A stretch of 20,550 nt of DNA from a virus, in IMG/VR virus record IMGVR_UViG_3300032304_001528, positions 1-20,550 of that record, one strand, 5' to 3'. Made by a program: the position numbers and the translations under genes. Positions 8,717 to 16,458 of this stretch are shown in pieces. The notes under the pieces are model-generated. The model was not told where the DNA came from. It searched no databases and worked only from the letters and a program-made list of their open reading frames with translations. Each line of letters starts with the position of its first letter. The first letter of the stretch is position 1.

Positions 8717-9862
8717 CTAACAAACTATCTTTTCAACCTCTTTTTTTGGGACATATAATTGTTTTTTCTCTAAAATATCAGAATTTTTATTAAAAATGTA
8801 TGCGTCGATTGTTTTATTTTGATATTCCTTTTTTATACGGAATCTAATAGATAATCTTAATTCACCACATCCTCTTTGACCAACATTTGACCAATAAAAA
8901 TCAATATAGTTAATTGGAACAATTGTATAATTTTCATAAACAATACCCTCCATATTATTTTTAATACTATCAAGATATTCTTGACCTTCACCTTCTACCC
9001 ACTCATATAGACCACGAATTACTGAGTTATAAATTTCTAAATACGGACCCTTATACTCTTTATTTTTTGTTTGTTTAAAAATTGAAAAAAATTCTGACAA
9101 ATAACTGTCAATATTAACGTCCATCTTTTTGACCTCAAAGTTAGAACCAGATGGGAATACCTCAGTTTTTACTCCATTATCCATAACGTAAAGAGGGGTT
9201 TTAGACACTATGTCTGATTTTATAGCAACCTTATCGCTTAAAGATGACTTAACACAATTTTTTATCTTTAGTAATAATTTTTGAAAATCGTCAGTAGAAA
9301 CACTTTTGAATCTTTGTATTTTTTCCAAAAAATTATTATCAAGGTCTTCACCGCATTTATATTGTAAAGAAAGTGCGGTTCTTTTTAGGTCAAAATAATC
9401 ACCCTCGAATTCTTTCTCATATTTTGAATATTCTTTTTCTCTAGCATTTTTTAATATATCTTCTAAATCATCAGGAACTTCAGTCATATTTCTTAATTTT
9501 AGTAATTGTTTTTTGGTAACATCATCCTTAAATTCTTCATCATTGATAAAATCAGCAATCACCTTCAAGTCATTGATGGTTTTGTTTCTATCTATCAATG
9601 ATAGTTCCAATATTTTTGGTAAAAGACCTGAATTTTTTCTATTAAAAAATTTATAGAGAGTTTCAATACTTCTGTTCAAATCAGTTATTAATTTTTGGTC
9701 AGTTAGTGATGACCTCAAAGCCAAAAGTTTAATCGATGAGTTGTTTTTTTTACGAGTTTCTTTATATAAAGTATTTAAATAATCGTCGTCAAACATTTCA
9801 TCTTGGTCTAAATATTTCTCTGTTAATCTAATTAATTGACTTTCAGATATTAAAATTTTCAT
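8717..9862 (-). CDS. Unknown 381-residue protein with ISESQL N-terminal peptide
   Basis: No family recognised. The protein begins MKILISESQLIRLTEKYL and is then largely charged and helical (Lys, Glu, Asp and Asn rich) to about residue 210. The C-terminal third looks beta-rich (TIVPINYIDFYWSN, CGELRLSIRFRI) and has a GQRGCGEL segment. The first 15 residues resemble a peptide in the 36-residue protein at 19687 and contain two sites, ISE/S and LTE/K, that fit the [LI]-x-E cleavage rule of T4-type prohead proteases; a packaged internal protein is therefore possible. The ATG overlaps the stop of the SOD-fusion gene as ATGA, so the two are probably translated together. Confidence 0.85.
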   Translation of the reverse strand: MKILISESQLIRLTEKYLDQDEMFDDDYLNTLYKETRKKNNSSIKLLALRSSLTDQKLITDLNRSIETLYKFFNRKNSGLLPKILELSLIDRNKTINDLKVIADFINDEEFKDDVTKKQLLKLRNMTEVPDDLEDILKNAREKEYSKYEKEFEGDYFDLKRTALSLQYKCGEDLDNNFLEKIQRFKSVSTDDFQKLLLKIKNCVKSSLSDKVAIKSDIVSKTPLYVMDNGVKTEVFPSGSNFEVKKMDVNIDSYLSEFFSIFKQTKNKEYKGPYLEIYNSVIRGLYEWVEGEGQEYLDSIKNNMEGIVYENYTIVPINYIDFYWSNVGQRGCGELRLSIRFRIKKEYQNKTIDAYIFNKNSDILEKKQLYVPKKEVEKIVC

Positions 9863-11397
9863 TTTATATGTTCTATTAATGATGTTGATGGTATAGTGTA
9901 ATTTCCTTCCACAATCTTAGTATTGTTATTATCAAATACTAATACTCCAGAATTTTTATTGAAAAAAACAATCCAATCGGTACGATACTCTTTTACGTTG
10001 GCGGTATCGTATAGTGTATAAATATTATCATTCAAATCATAACGACCAAAAGGTTTGATTTGTGCTGTTTTGATTTTTCCATCAACAATAATCTCAGCAT
10101 CAATACCTTCTTTAGCATCTTTTGAACTACCTAGTTTACCAATCAATGAAACGTTTTCTTCACCATATCTTTCTTTTAATTTTGCAACCGTAAATTCTTC
10201 GGTCTTCTTACCAATTTTACTTGTACTGGTTAGAGTTGCCATTAGTTTCTTATAAGTGTTTAATTCATCTGAAAAAATTGTTGATTTGAATTTATCAATT
10301 AAATTAACCATTCTATAAACCTCGGAAATTTGTTCTGATGGATTTTTACCAATAAAAGTTAGAGGTCTTTCATTGTTTGTTTTTAACAATATATTAATGT
10401 CATTAACTAATATACAAAATCCTACGATGTTTGTATTCAAATAATTTATTACTGACCTTCCCTCACCCTCTAAGTCATAAATTCCAAACATTTCTCCCTC
10501 ACCATACTCGTTATTTTTTTTATATTTTTTAGCAAAAACTTGTCTTAGTGCTTTATTTATTCCTCTTTTATATAATTCTTTAACATTTTTATTATTATTA
10601 AAAATAAATTTGTATGCAATATATTGGTTCAATGAACAACCTTCAATATTATTGTTAGATATTGTTTTTTTAGTTGTTACCGATTCATTTAATTTATTTT
10701 TTAATTTCATGTTATACATCTTACCAACGAACTTCCAATTGATTGCTTTGAAGAAGTTTTTGATGTAATCGTCCCTCTTGTTCTTATATCTCAAGTAGTA
10801 AGCGTGTTCCCACAAATCAAGACCCAAAAGTGGATATCCCCCATTTCTTACTATGTTCATAAGTGGATTATCTTGGTTTGGTGTAGTCATAATCTTTAAA
10901 CTACCTGATTTGGTTAACACCAACCATATCCATCCTGAACCGAAATTTCTTTTTGCCTTTTCGGTAAATTCTTGTTTGAACCCCAAAAAGTTATGGAAAT
11001 CCTTTTTTATTCTATCGTAAATTTGACCACTACATTTTTGTTCTGTTGGTGATAACATTTTCCAAAATAAGGCGTGGTTAAAAGCGCCACCAGCATTATT
11101 TCTAATCGTTTTGTTATACTTACCGATAGATTTAATTATTTCCTCTAATTCAACATCACCGTAATCTTTTTTACTTAATGCGTCATTTAATTTGTCTACG
11201 TAAGTTTTGTAATGTCCGTTGTAGTGATAAGACATTGTCTCTGGGTCGATAAATTGTTTTAAAGCGGAATAGGAGTATGGTAGTTTCTCAATTCCTATTT
11301 TTTTCATTTCATTTATAAACAATTTTTCATTTTCCTTCGTGTCTATCTCTTTTATTTGATTGGCTATTTGTTCTACTTTCTCTTGAAGTTTTTTCAT
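9859..11397 (-). CDS. Mn-type superoxide dismutase fused to nuclease-like region
   Basis: A 512-residue fusion. Residues about 38-225 match Fe/Mn superoxide dismutase, which converts superoxide to oxygen and hydrogen peroxide. Landmarks: LPYSYSALKQFIDPETMSYH, RNNAGGAFNHALFW, FGSGWIWLVL, and GLDLWEHAYY. All four metal ligands are present: H58, H108, D194, H198. The GG before NH108 and Q175 in PNQDNPL (the equivalent of E. coli MnSOD Gln146) favour the manganese type. A Lys-rich N-terminal helix of about 35 residues precedes the domain. Residues about 240-512 are not SOD: a helical middle, then E399/E400, D433 in GIDAEI, and Q446-I-K448 in AQIKPF, a layout like PD-(D/E)xK nucleases with a QxK variant. 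There is no signal peptide, so it acts in the cytoplasm or inside the virion. The SOD call is firm; the nuclease call is tentative. Confidence 0.93.
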   Translation of the reverse strand: MKKLQEKVEQIANQIKEIDTKENEKLFINEMKKIGIEKLPYSYSALKQFIDPETMSYHYNGHYKTYVDKLNDALSKKDYGDVELEEIIKSIGKYNKTIRNNAGGAFNHALFWKMLSPTEQKCSGQIYDRIKKDFHNFLGFKQEFTEKAKRNFGSGWIWLVLTKSGSLKIMTTPNQDNPLMNIVRNGGYPLLGLDLWEHAYYLRYKNKRDDYIKNFFKAINWKFVGKMYNMKLKNKLNESVTTKKTISNNNIEGCSLNQYIAYKFIFNNNKNVKELYKRGINKALRQVFAKKYKKNNEYGEGEMFGIYDLEGEGRSVINYLNTNIVGFCILVNDINILLKTNNERPLTFIGKNPSEQISEVYRMVNLIDKFKSTIFSDELNTYKKLMATLTSTSKIGKKTEEFTVAKLKERYGEENVSLIGKLGSSKDAKEGIDAEIIVDGKIKTAQIKPFGRYDLNDNIYTLYDTANVKEYRTDWIVFFNKNSGVLVFDNNNTKIVEGNYTIPSTSLIEHIK

Positions 11398-11420
11398 TAT
11401 AAAATTATATGTTCGTTATC

Positions 11421-11428
11421 ATAAATAT
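11421..11428 (-). promoter_or_regulatory. Candidate phage promoter octamer (SOD fusion)
   Basis: ATATTTAT on the minus strand within the 45-bp gap between the helicase stop and the SOD-fusion start, 23 bases before ATG 11397. Confidence 0.5.
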
Positions 11429-11442
11429 CCTTTGAATTTGAA

Positions 11443-13197
11443 TTATTCATGACCATTGATTGAATTGAGTATTAACTCAGCGATACTACCCCTATCCAAG
11501 TTGTCCCCCATTACGGTTTCAAATATCCCTTTTTTCCTAATTAAGATGTCATATATCGCACCTTCTATAGTATTTTCAAATAGGGGATAATAAACTAAAA
11601 CACTATTTTTTTGACCATAACGGTACGCTCTATCCTCGGCTTGTGAATGGTCTGATGGAACAAAAGATAGGTCATTAAATATTACAACCTCCGCAGATGT
11701 TAAAGTAATACCAACCCCTGCCGCCTTTATGTTTCCACAAAACACTTTAACCTTATCGTTATCTTGAAAATCATCCACAGCCTTTTGTCTTGCGGGTTTT
11801 GTAGATGAACCATCCAAGTATACGGACATCTTACCGAAGTGTTCGTGAATTCTCTTTAATGGTTCAGTGAAGTTTGAAAATATAATAACTTTCTTACCTT
11901 GTTCTAAAATGTTTTCAGCAAGTTCTATTGTTTGAGAAACTTTTTCTTCGGCAATAACTTGTCTTACTTTCATCAGTTTTGAAAACTGAACCGTAAGAGA
12001 TGATGATTCCTCTTTATTATTTCTAAACCAATCAAAATACTCACCCATAAGATTTTCATATTCTTTTGATTTTAACCTCAGATAAACGGGATTAATAATC
12101 TTTTCAGGTAAATCTAACACATCAGTTTTTAATCTACGTAGTATTTGTTTTGAAGTTCTTTCACGTAGTTCATCCAAATTAGAAGCACCATTTACGTTCC
12201 ATACTTTTCTTTGACCTGCTCTAAACTGATAACCCTCACAAAAACGAATGACATAAGCCATCCAGTTTTGAGCAACAGGAGATTCAACCAAAGATAACAA
12301 GTTGTAGTAATCAATTGGACGAGATGTAATTGGGGTTCCTGTTAATAACCACAATCTATTAATATTCTTAACAAAGTGATTTATTAGTTTTGTTCTTTGT
12401 GCTTGTGAATTTTTAATGTAATGTGCTTCATCAATAATAACTAAATCAAACTTAGAATTAATAATTTGTGAGGTTTCTTTATCTTTAATGTCGTGAAAGT
12501 TTTTGATAATATCGTAATTAACTATAACAAAATCGTGGTCTGATGAGAAATTCTTACCCTCACATATATAAATTGACTTATCCGTATAGTTCTCAATTTC
12601 CCTTGACCAATTTATTTTAAGTGATGCGGGACAAATAATTAATACCTTTTTTGCCCCTGACTCTAAAGCTGCGATAATAGTCGAGGTGGTCTTACCCAAA
12701 CCCATATCATCCGCCAAAATAAATCTCTTACTACCCGCTAATTTCTCAATTGCTTCTTTTTGATGTGAAAGTGGAGGTCTATGACCATACTTTGAATAAT
12801 CAATATCAACTTTTTCTACCGTATGAGTTTTAATCAATGCTCCTTTAGGAACCCAAAAGTCACTTAAATGTTCAGATTCAAAAAACTTTCCCCAAATATG
12901 ATAAGATTTTTCTTTTTCTACCAATAGTTTTTCTACATAGATTTTATCAGGAACCTCACGAAACAATTTTTCGTCCGCAAACTTTCTTGCAAAATAGGGG
13001 TCTAAATCAACCCACTTTTTAGCGACCTTTGGTTTTTCATTATGGTATGTAATTATATAATCAGATTGTGTTCTTGTTGGAAAAAACTTTTTATTTACCA
13101 ATTGTTGTTGTTTTAATCTCAATATGAAATTATTACCCCCATCATATGTGGATAAAATTTCTAACGCCTTTTGTTCAATTGATAGTAGGTTTTCCAA
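11443..13197 (-). CDS. SNF2-family helicase/ATPase
   Basis: A DNA-dependent ATPase of the SNF2 superfamily 2 group, 584 residues from the proposed start. Motifs: Q-like segment PLSHQKEAI, Walker A DDMGLGKT (about 163-170), DEAH (256-259), TGTP (286-289), a second RecA lobe with VIIFSNFTEPL, then CGNIKAAGVGITLTSA and QAEDRAYRYGQ (about 519-529). The QAEDRAYRYGQ form is that of SMARCAL1-like annealing helicases, so a job in fork remodelling or recombination, similar in purpose to T4 UvsW, is likely. There is no ATG before motif I; the frame stays open to 13389 but that would overlap the divergent structural gene. I place the start at TTG 13197, 33 bases after a near-match promoter octamer. The exact start is uncertain. 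Confidence 0.93.
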   Translation of the reverse strand: MENLLSIEQKALEILSTYDGGNNFILRLKQQQLVNKKFFPTRTQSDYIITYHNEKPKVAKKWVDLDPYFARKFADEKLFREVPDKIYVEKLLVEKEKSYHIWGKFFESEHLSDFWVPKGALIKTHTVEKVDIDYSKYGHRPPLSHQKEAIEKLAGSKRFILADDMGLGKTTSTIIAALESGAKKVLIICPASLKINWSREIENYTDKSIYICEGKNFSSDHDFVIVNYDIIKNFHDIKDKETSQIINSKFDLVIIDEAHYIKNSQAQRTKLINHFVKNINRLWLLTGTPITSRPIDYYNLLSLVESPVAQNWMAYVIRFCEGYQFRAGQRKVWNVNGASNLDELRERTSKQILRRLKTDVLDLPEKIINPVYLRLKSKEYENLMGEYFDWFRNNKEESSSLTVQFSKLMKVRQVIAEEKVSQTIELAENILEQGKKVIIFSNFTEPLKRIHEHFGKMSVYLDGSSTKPARQKAVDDFQDNDKVKVFCGNIKAAGVGITLTSAEVVIFNDLSFVPSDHSQAEDRAYRYGQKNSVLVYYPLFENTIEGAIYDILIRKKGIFETVMGDNLDRGSIAELILNSINGHE

Positions 13198-13230
13198 AAA
13201 AATAGTTTTACAACTAAAAATAAGAATTAA

Positions 13231-13238
13231 GTAAATAT
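13231..13238 (-). promoter_or_regulatory. Candidate promoter octamer variant (SNF2 helicase)
   Basis: ATATTTAC on the minus strand, a 7-of-8 match to the octamer. It overlaps the plus-strand copy at 13235-13242 through the palindrome AAATATTT, so one site may serve both divergent genes. Confidence 0.35.
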
Positions 13239-13242
13239 TTAT
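13235..13242 (+). promoter_or_regulatory. Candidate phage promoter octamer (structural pair)
   Basis: ATATTTAT on the plus strand, seven bases before ATG 13250, again close enough to suggest a very short leader. Confidence 0.5.
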
Positions 13243-13249
13243 CAATATT

Positions 13250-13762
13250 ATGGCAAAGAAAGTCCCAATTACAAGGTTAGGTAAATTTTTTGGTGCGGAG
13301 GATTTCGATTTAGAAATACAATTAGGGCAGGAATGGTTAGAAGGTGACATGAATTTTACTTTGGTATTATATCGTGTCAATAGAATCAAAACAAAAAAGG
13401 ACGATGTCTATGGTGAAACCCTAAAAGACGGAATCCAATTTGACCCACCAATTGAGTTCAAAGGATATGTTCAAGTTGCCGCCCCTACAAATAAGGCGTA
13501 TGGTAATTCAAAAATTGAACAAACCGAACCAGGTAATTTAAAAGTGTCTGTGTATTCAAAACATCTACAAGAATTGGGTGTTGACATTGCATTTGGCGAC
13601 TATATCGGATATTATGAATCAGAAACAAGAGTTAGATATTACTCAGTAATAGATGATGGTCGTATTGTTTCAGATAACAAACATACGTATGCTGGATACA
13701 AACCATTTTACAGAACAATAACAGCCGCTCCTGTAACGGATAACGAATTTAGAGGATTATAA
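13250..13762 (+). CDS. Virion structural protein, possibly neck protein
   Basis: A 170-residue protein without signal peptide or membrane segment. Segments such as DFDLEIQLGQEWLEGDMNF, YRVNRIKTKKDDVYGE and FGDYIGYYESETRVRYYSV resemble a conserved small structural protein of marine T4-like phages. Position, just before a tail-completion-like gene and, apart from an inserted minus-strand cassette, before the sheath, matches the T4 order of neck genes (13, 14, 15 ahead of 18). I cannot say which T4 protein it corresponds to; gp14-like is a guess. The start is fixed by ATG 13250 right after the promoter octamer. The next gene begins one base after its stop (TAAAATG spacing), so the two are co-translated. 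Confidence 0.85.
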   Translation: MAKKVPITRLGKFFGAEDFDLEIQLGQEWLEGDMNFTLVLYRVNRIKTKKDDVYGETLKDGIQFDPPIEFKGYVQVAAPTNKAYGNSKIEQTEPGNLKVSVYSKHLQELGVDIAFGDYIGYYESETRVRYYSVIDDGRIVSDNKHTYAGYKPFYRTITAAPVTDNEFRGL

Positions 13763-13763
13763 A

Positions 13764-14804
13764 ATGGGATTTCCAAAAAAAATTAAAAAAAACATACCAC
13801 TTAATTATCCAAAAACTTTATTTCCGAGAAGAGAAGAGTTGGTAGATAAAATTAATCAAGATGGTACATTCTTACCTAAATCGATATTACATGCGGATTT
13901 GGATAGGGGTTTTTTGGATTTTGTGAAAAATGACTTGGGAATAGTTGTTGAGGGTGCGACTGTACCAACAGTAGATATAATAATTACAACACAGAATTGG
14001 GCTCAGTTTACCGAAACATGGAATTTTGTGGATTTAGATTTCAACGTAAAACCACCATTTGTTACAACAGTAAGAACACCTGAAGTTAAGTTTGGAACAA
14101 ATCCTGCTTTATTATATAACATACCAAATAGAAGACAATATTTTTACGCAACAGTACCAACATGGGACGGAAAAAAATTAGGTGCAGATGTCTACAAAAT
14201 ACCACAACCAATACCTGTTGATATTACATACCAAGTAAAGATTGTGTGTAATAGAATGAGGGAGTTAAACAGATTTAATCAAGTAGTTCTCGGAAAATTC
14301 GCATCAAGACAGGCATATACAGTGATTAAAGGACACTACATTCCTATTATATGGAATAACATCAGTGATGAATCTGTAATGGATTTAGACAAAAGAAAGT
14401 ACTACGTCCAAAGTTACGAATTTATAATGTTAGGATTTTTAATTGATGAGGAAGAATTTACCGTTAGTCCTGCAGTAAATAGGTTTATTCAAGTTTTCGA
14501 GACAGATGGAAAAATTATAACTAAAAAAACTAAAGGTAGAAATGAACCAATAGTACAAGAAAAAATTGATATTGATTTTCCTTCAGGTATAACTGAAGTT
14601 GTTAGAACATTCAGTCAGACAACTTCACTTTCATTACTTGATACTTCTAATGTTTTGTCTTTTGATATTTTTATTAATAACGATTTTTTTGGTTCCGATT
14701 TGACGACTATACAAATTAGTACTAATGATGTTGTGAAATTTGTTGTAACCAAAACAAATAATTCATTACAATCTAAAATTAGTTTTGAATCTTTTTTTAA
14801 TTAG
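13764..14804 (+). CDS. Virion structural protein, possible gp15-like tail completion
   Basis: A 346-residue protein with a basic N-terminus (MGFPKKIKKNIPLNYPK), no export signal, and alternating strands in the middle. The region NIPNRRQYFYATVPTWDG followed by PIPVDITYQVKIVCNRMREL and KRKYYVQSYEFIMLGFLID suggests the fold of a tail terminator or sheath-stabiliser; together with its place upstream of the sheath this points to a T4 gp15-like role, tentatively. After about residue 270 there is a separate beta-rich piece (SLSLLDTSNVLSFDIFINN) that looks like an added immunoglobulin-like end. Its last eight bases overlap the end of the convergent secreted-protein gene. Confidence 0.85.
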   Translation: MGFPKKIKKNIPLNYPKTLFPRREELVDKINQDGTFLPKSILHADLDRGFLDFVKNDLGIVVEGATVPTVDIIITTQNWAQFTETWNFVDLDFNVKPPFVTTVRTPEVKFGTNPALLYNIPNRRQYFYATVPTWDGKKLGADVYKIPQPIPVDITYQVKIVCNRMRELNRFNQVVLGKFASRQAYTVIKGHYIPIIWNNISDESVMDLDKRKYYVQSYEFIMLGFLIDEEEFTVSPAVNRFIQVFETDGKIITKKTKGRNEPIVQEKIDIDFPSGITEVVRTFSQTTSLSLLDTSNVLSFDIFINNDFFGSDLTTIQISTNDVVKFVVTKTNNSLQSKISFESFFN

Positions 14805-16164
14805 TAAAGACCGATACTGTGGGGTAAGGCACTACAGTAATTGGAACTTGCACCGAACTAATACACCCGTTAAACGCCACCAAATTTAATTGATACGTAG
14901 TTGTGTTTTGTGGGGTTATTGTTATACTTTGTGTTGTTTGATTTCCCGGTAACCATTGATATGATTGATAGCCTGGTGGGGCATTTAAAGTAATTGTTTG
15001 ACCAACGCATATAGTGTCAGGTAATAGTTGTAATACAGATGGAGAACATTCGGCGTCAATATATGCATAACCATAATGAGCTCCCTGACTACAATCTCCT
15101 GTTGTGAATTCGGCAGTTACCGATTGTCCAATATAGTTTGTCAAATCAACATTTACCGAACTCCATGGCTTATACACAACACCTGTACAAGTAGATGAAT
15201 TAAAAAAACCTGGTAAGTTTCCCGCTGCTGAAACAACGAATTCTGAACAAGGAATTACATTTCCGTTTTGGTCTCTTAATAATGCCCTAAAAAAAGGTTG
15301 TTCATTTGAGTTATGACCAGGGTCTTCAAAAACAACAGCATATCTATATGTAAAACTGTTATTAGATGAGGTAACCATAAATGTTTGAATAAGTTGTTCT
15401 GCCTCTGAATTAACATTATTGTTCCCTAACCTTACAGAACGAGGACCACCAAGTGGGTCGACTCTTGGGAATCCACCACATGGGTCATTTCCACCTGTCA
15501 TAATAGTGTGTCTACCATTTACAATACCAATTGAGTTTGAGTTGTAATTTGGTGTCGGAGACCCATTAGGTGACATGGTAGATAAACCGGTAGTTCCATA
15601 CCAACCGTTAAATGTTCCTGAATTAAAATTTATATTATTACAACCTTGTTGTGAAACTACAGGTGTTAAGTTAATAGTTAAGTCGAATTGGTAACAATTG
15701 GCAAAATAACTTGACCAAGTAAATGCATCAATCAATACATAGTATGTTTGACCTCCTTGAACCTGTCTAACTAACGAACCACCGCCTAAAGTTGGGTCAC
15801 ATAATACAAAACCTAAACAGGCACCAACAGTTCCTGGACACGAAGTTAGCAATGATATACTGGGGTAGGCGAATCCTGTGGAAACAATGTCGTTTAAGGT
15901 TATTGTAATTAACCCATCTTGTGATGGTGTAAAACTATATAACCAATCTTGTCCCCCATAATAATTTCCACTGGTTGGTGTTGCACAAGCGTTTAAACCT
16001 GTATAATCATTTAGGTCTCCACAAGTTGATTGGTTATTAGTGAAAAAAGGTAAATTAACTTGATTAGCGGATGCCCCTAAACAAGTGTTAGAACCCTGAC
16101 CAAAAATATTGTGATTAATTAAAATGATAATAAATAATAATAATATGTGTCTAATCGAATTCAT
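14797..16164 (-). CDS. Secreted Bacteroidetes-type surface protein (moron), C-terminally short
   Basis: A 455-residue exported protein. The N-terminus is a clear Sec signal peptide: MNSIRH, a hydrophobic core ILLLFIIILI, and an end at IFGQ, typical of Bacteroidetes. Domain 1 (about 24-170) resembles a pre-peptidase C-terminal (PPC) beta sandwich: GGQDWLYSFTPSQDGLITI, then GGQTYYVLID. Domain 2 (about 172-375) is Cys-containing and of the kind seen in flavobacterial gliding-motility-associated proteins (GWYGTTGLSTMSP, GGPRSVRLGN, YAYIDAEC). Domain 3 (about 380-445) is an Ig/PKD-like repeat (SYQWLPGNQTTQSITI). It ends at VVPYPTVSVFTN, which is how the next such repeat normally begins, and no type IX secretion sorting domain follows. 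It lies on the opposite strand to its virion-gene neighbours, ten bases after an RHH-like gene, overlapping the convergent gene by eight bases. It may alter the infected host's surface or the virion; the function is unknown. Confidence 0.9.
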   Translation of the reverse strand: MNSIRHILLLFIIILINHNIFGQGSNTCLGASANQVNLPFFTNNQSTCGDLNDYTGLNACATPTSGNYYGGQDWLYSFTPSQDGLITITLNDIVSTGFAYPSISLLTSCPGTVGACLGFVLCDPTLGGGSLVRQVQGGQTYYVLIDAFTWSSYFANCYQFDLTINLTPVVSQQGCNNINFNSGTFNGWYGTTGLSTMSPNGSPTPNYNSNSIGIVNGRHTIMTGGNDPCGGFPRVDPLGGPRSVRLGNNNVNSEAEQLIQTFMVTSSNNSFTYRYAVVFEDPGHNSNEQPFFRALLRDQNGNVIPCSEFVVSAAGNLPGFFNSSTCTGVVYKPWSSVNVDLTNYIGQSVTAEFTTGDCSQGAHYGYAYIDAECSPSVLQLLPDTICVGQTITLNAPPGYQSYQWLPGNQTTQSITITPQNTTTYQLNLVAFNGCISSVQVPITVVPYPTVSVFTN

Positions 16165-16174
16165 ATAACATTAT

Positions 16175-16339
16175 TTATTTTTCACCATACACATCTTTTT
16201 TGTCTTCACACTTTTCACGAATCAAGGTCTCCAAAAAACGATAAATTTTTATCCCTCTTTTGTCACAATACTTCTTCAAAATATCATGAACTTCTTTAGA
16301 AATCTTTAAATTTTTTACTTCTGTGTCTTTAGAATCCAT
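16175..16339 (-). CDS. Small ribbon-helix-helix-like protein
   Basis: A 54-residue protein read on the minus strand from ATG 16339, starting MDSKDTEVKNLKIS. It shows the strand-helix-helix pattern of Arc/CopG proteins: strand VKNLKIS, helix KEVHDILKKYCDKRG, short turn IKIYR, helix FLETLIREKC, then a charged tail. A promoter octamer lies 35 bases upstream. The secreted-protein gene starts ten bases after its stop, so both are probably one operon and this product may regulate it. Alternatively it is a general phage regulator. Family by pattern only. Confidence 0.75.
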   Translation of the reverse strand: MDSKDTEVKNLKISKEVHDILKKYCDKRGIKIYRFLETLIREKCEDKKDVYGEK

Positions 16340-16374
16340 AAGATAAAAAAGGCAGAAAATAATCTACCTAATTT

Positions 16375-16382
16375 ATAAATAT
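16375..16382 (-). promoter_or_regulatory. Candidate phage promoter octamer (RHH and secreted protein)
   Basis: ATATTTAT on the minus strand, 35 bases before ATG 16339, in the 119-bp divergent gap shared with the sheath gene. Confidence 0.5.
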
Positions 16383-16416
16383 TTTATTGTAAGTAAAGTT
16401 TTTGGTTTTTTCTATA

Positions 16417-16424
16417 ATATTTAT
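16417..16424 (+). promoter_or_regulatory. Candidate phage promoter octamer (tail sheath)
   Basis: ATATTTAT on the plus strand, 34 bases before the sheath ATG at 16459. The leader between them is A/T-rich and has no Shine-Dalgarno sequence. Confidence 0.5.
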
Positions 16425-16458
16425 TGAGAAAATAATAAATCTAAAAAAACTCAAAAAA

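Noticed and set aside
10055-10255. Plus-strand open frame inside the SOD-fusion gene
   Set aside because: Antisense to a well-supported gene; hydrophobic composition follows from the complementary codons.
13198-13389. Helicase start at 13389 with a 64-residue N-terminal extension
   Set aside because: It would run through the promoter octamer and overlap the divergent structural gene; the extra residues look like translated noncoding and antisense sequence.
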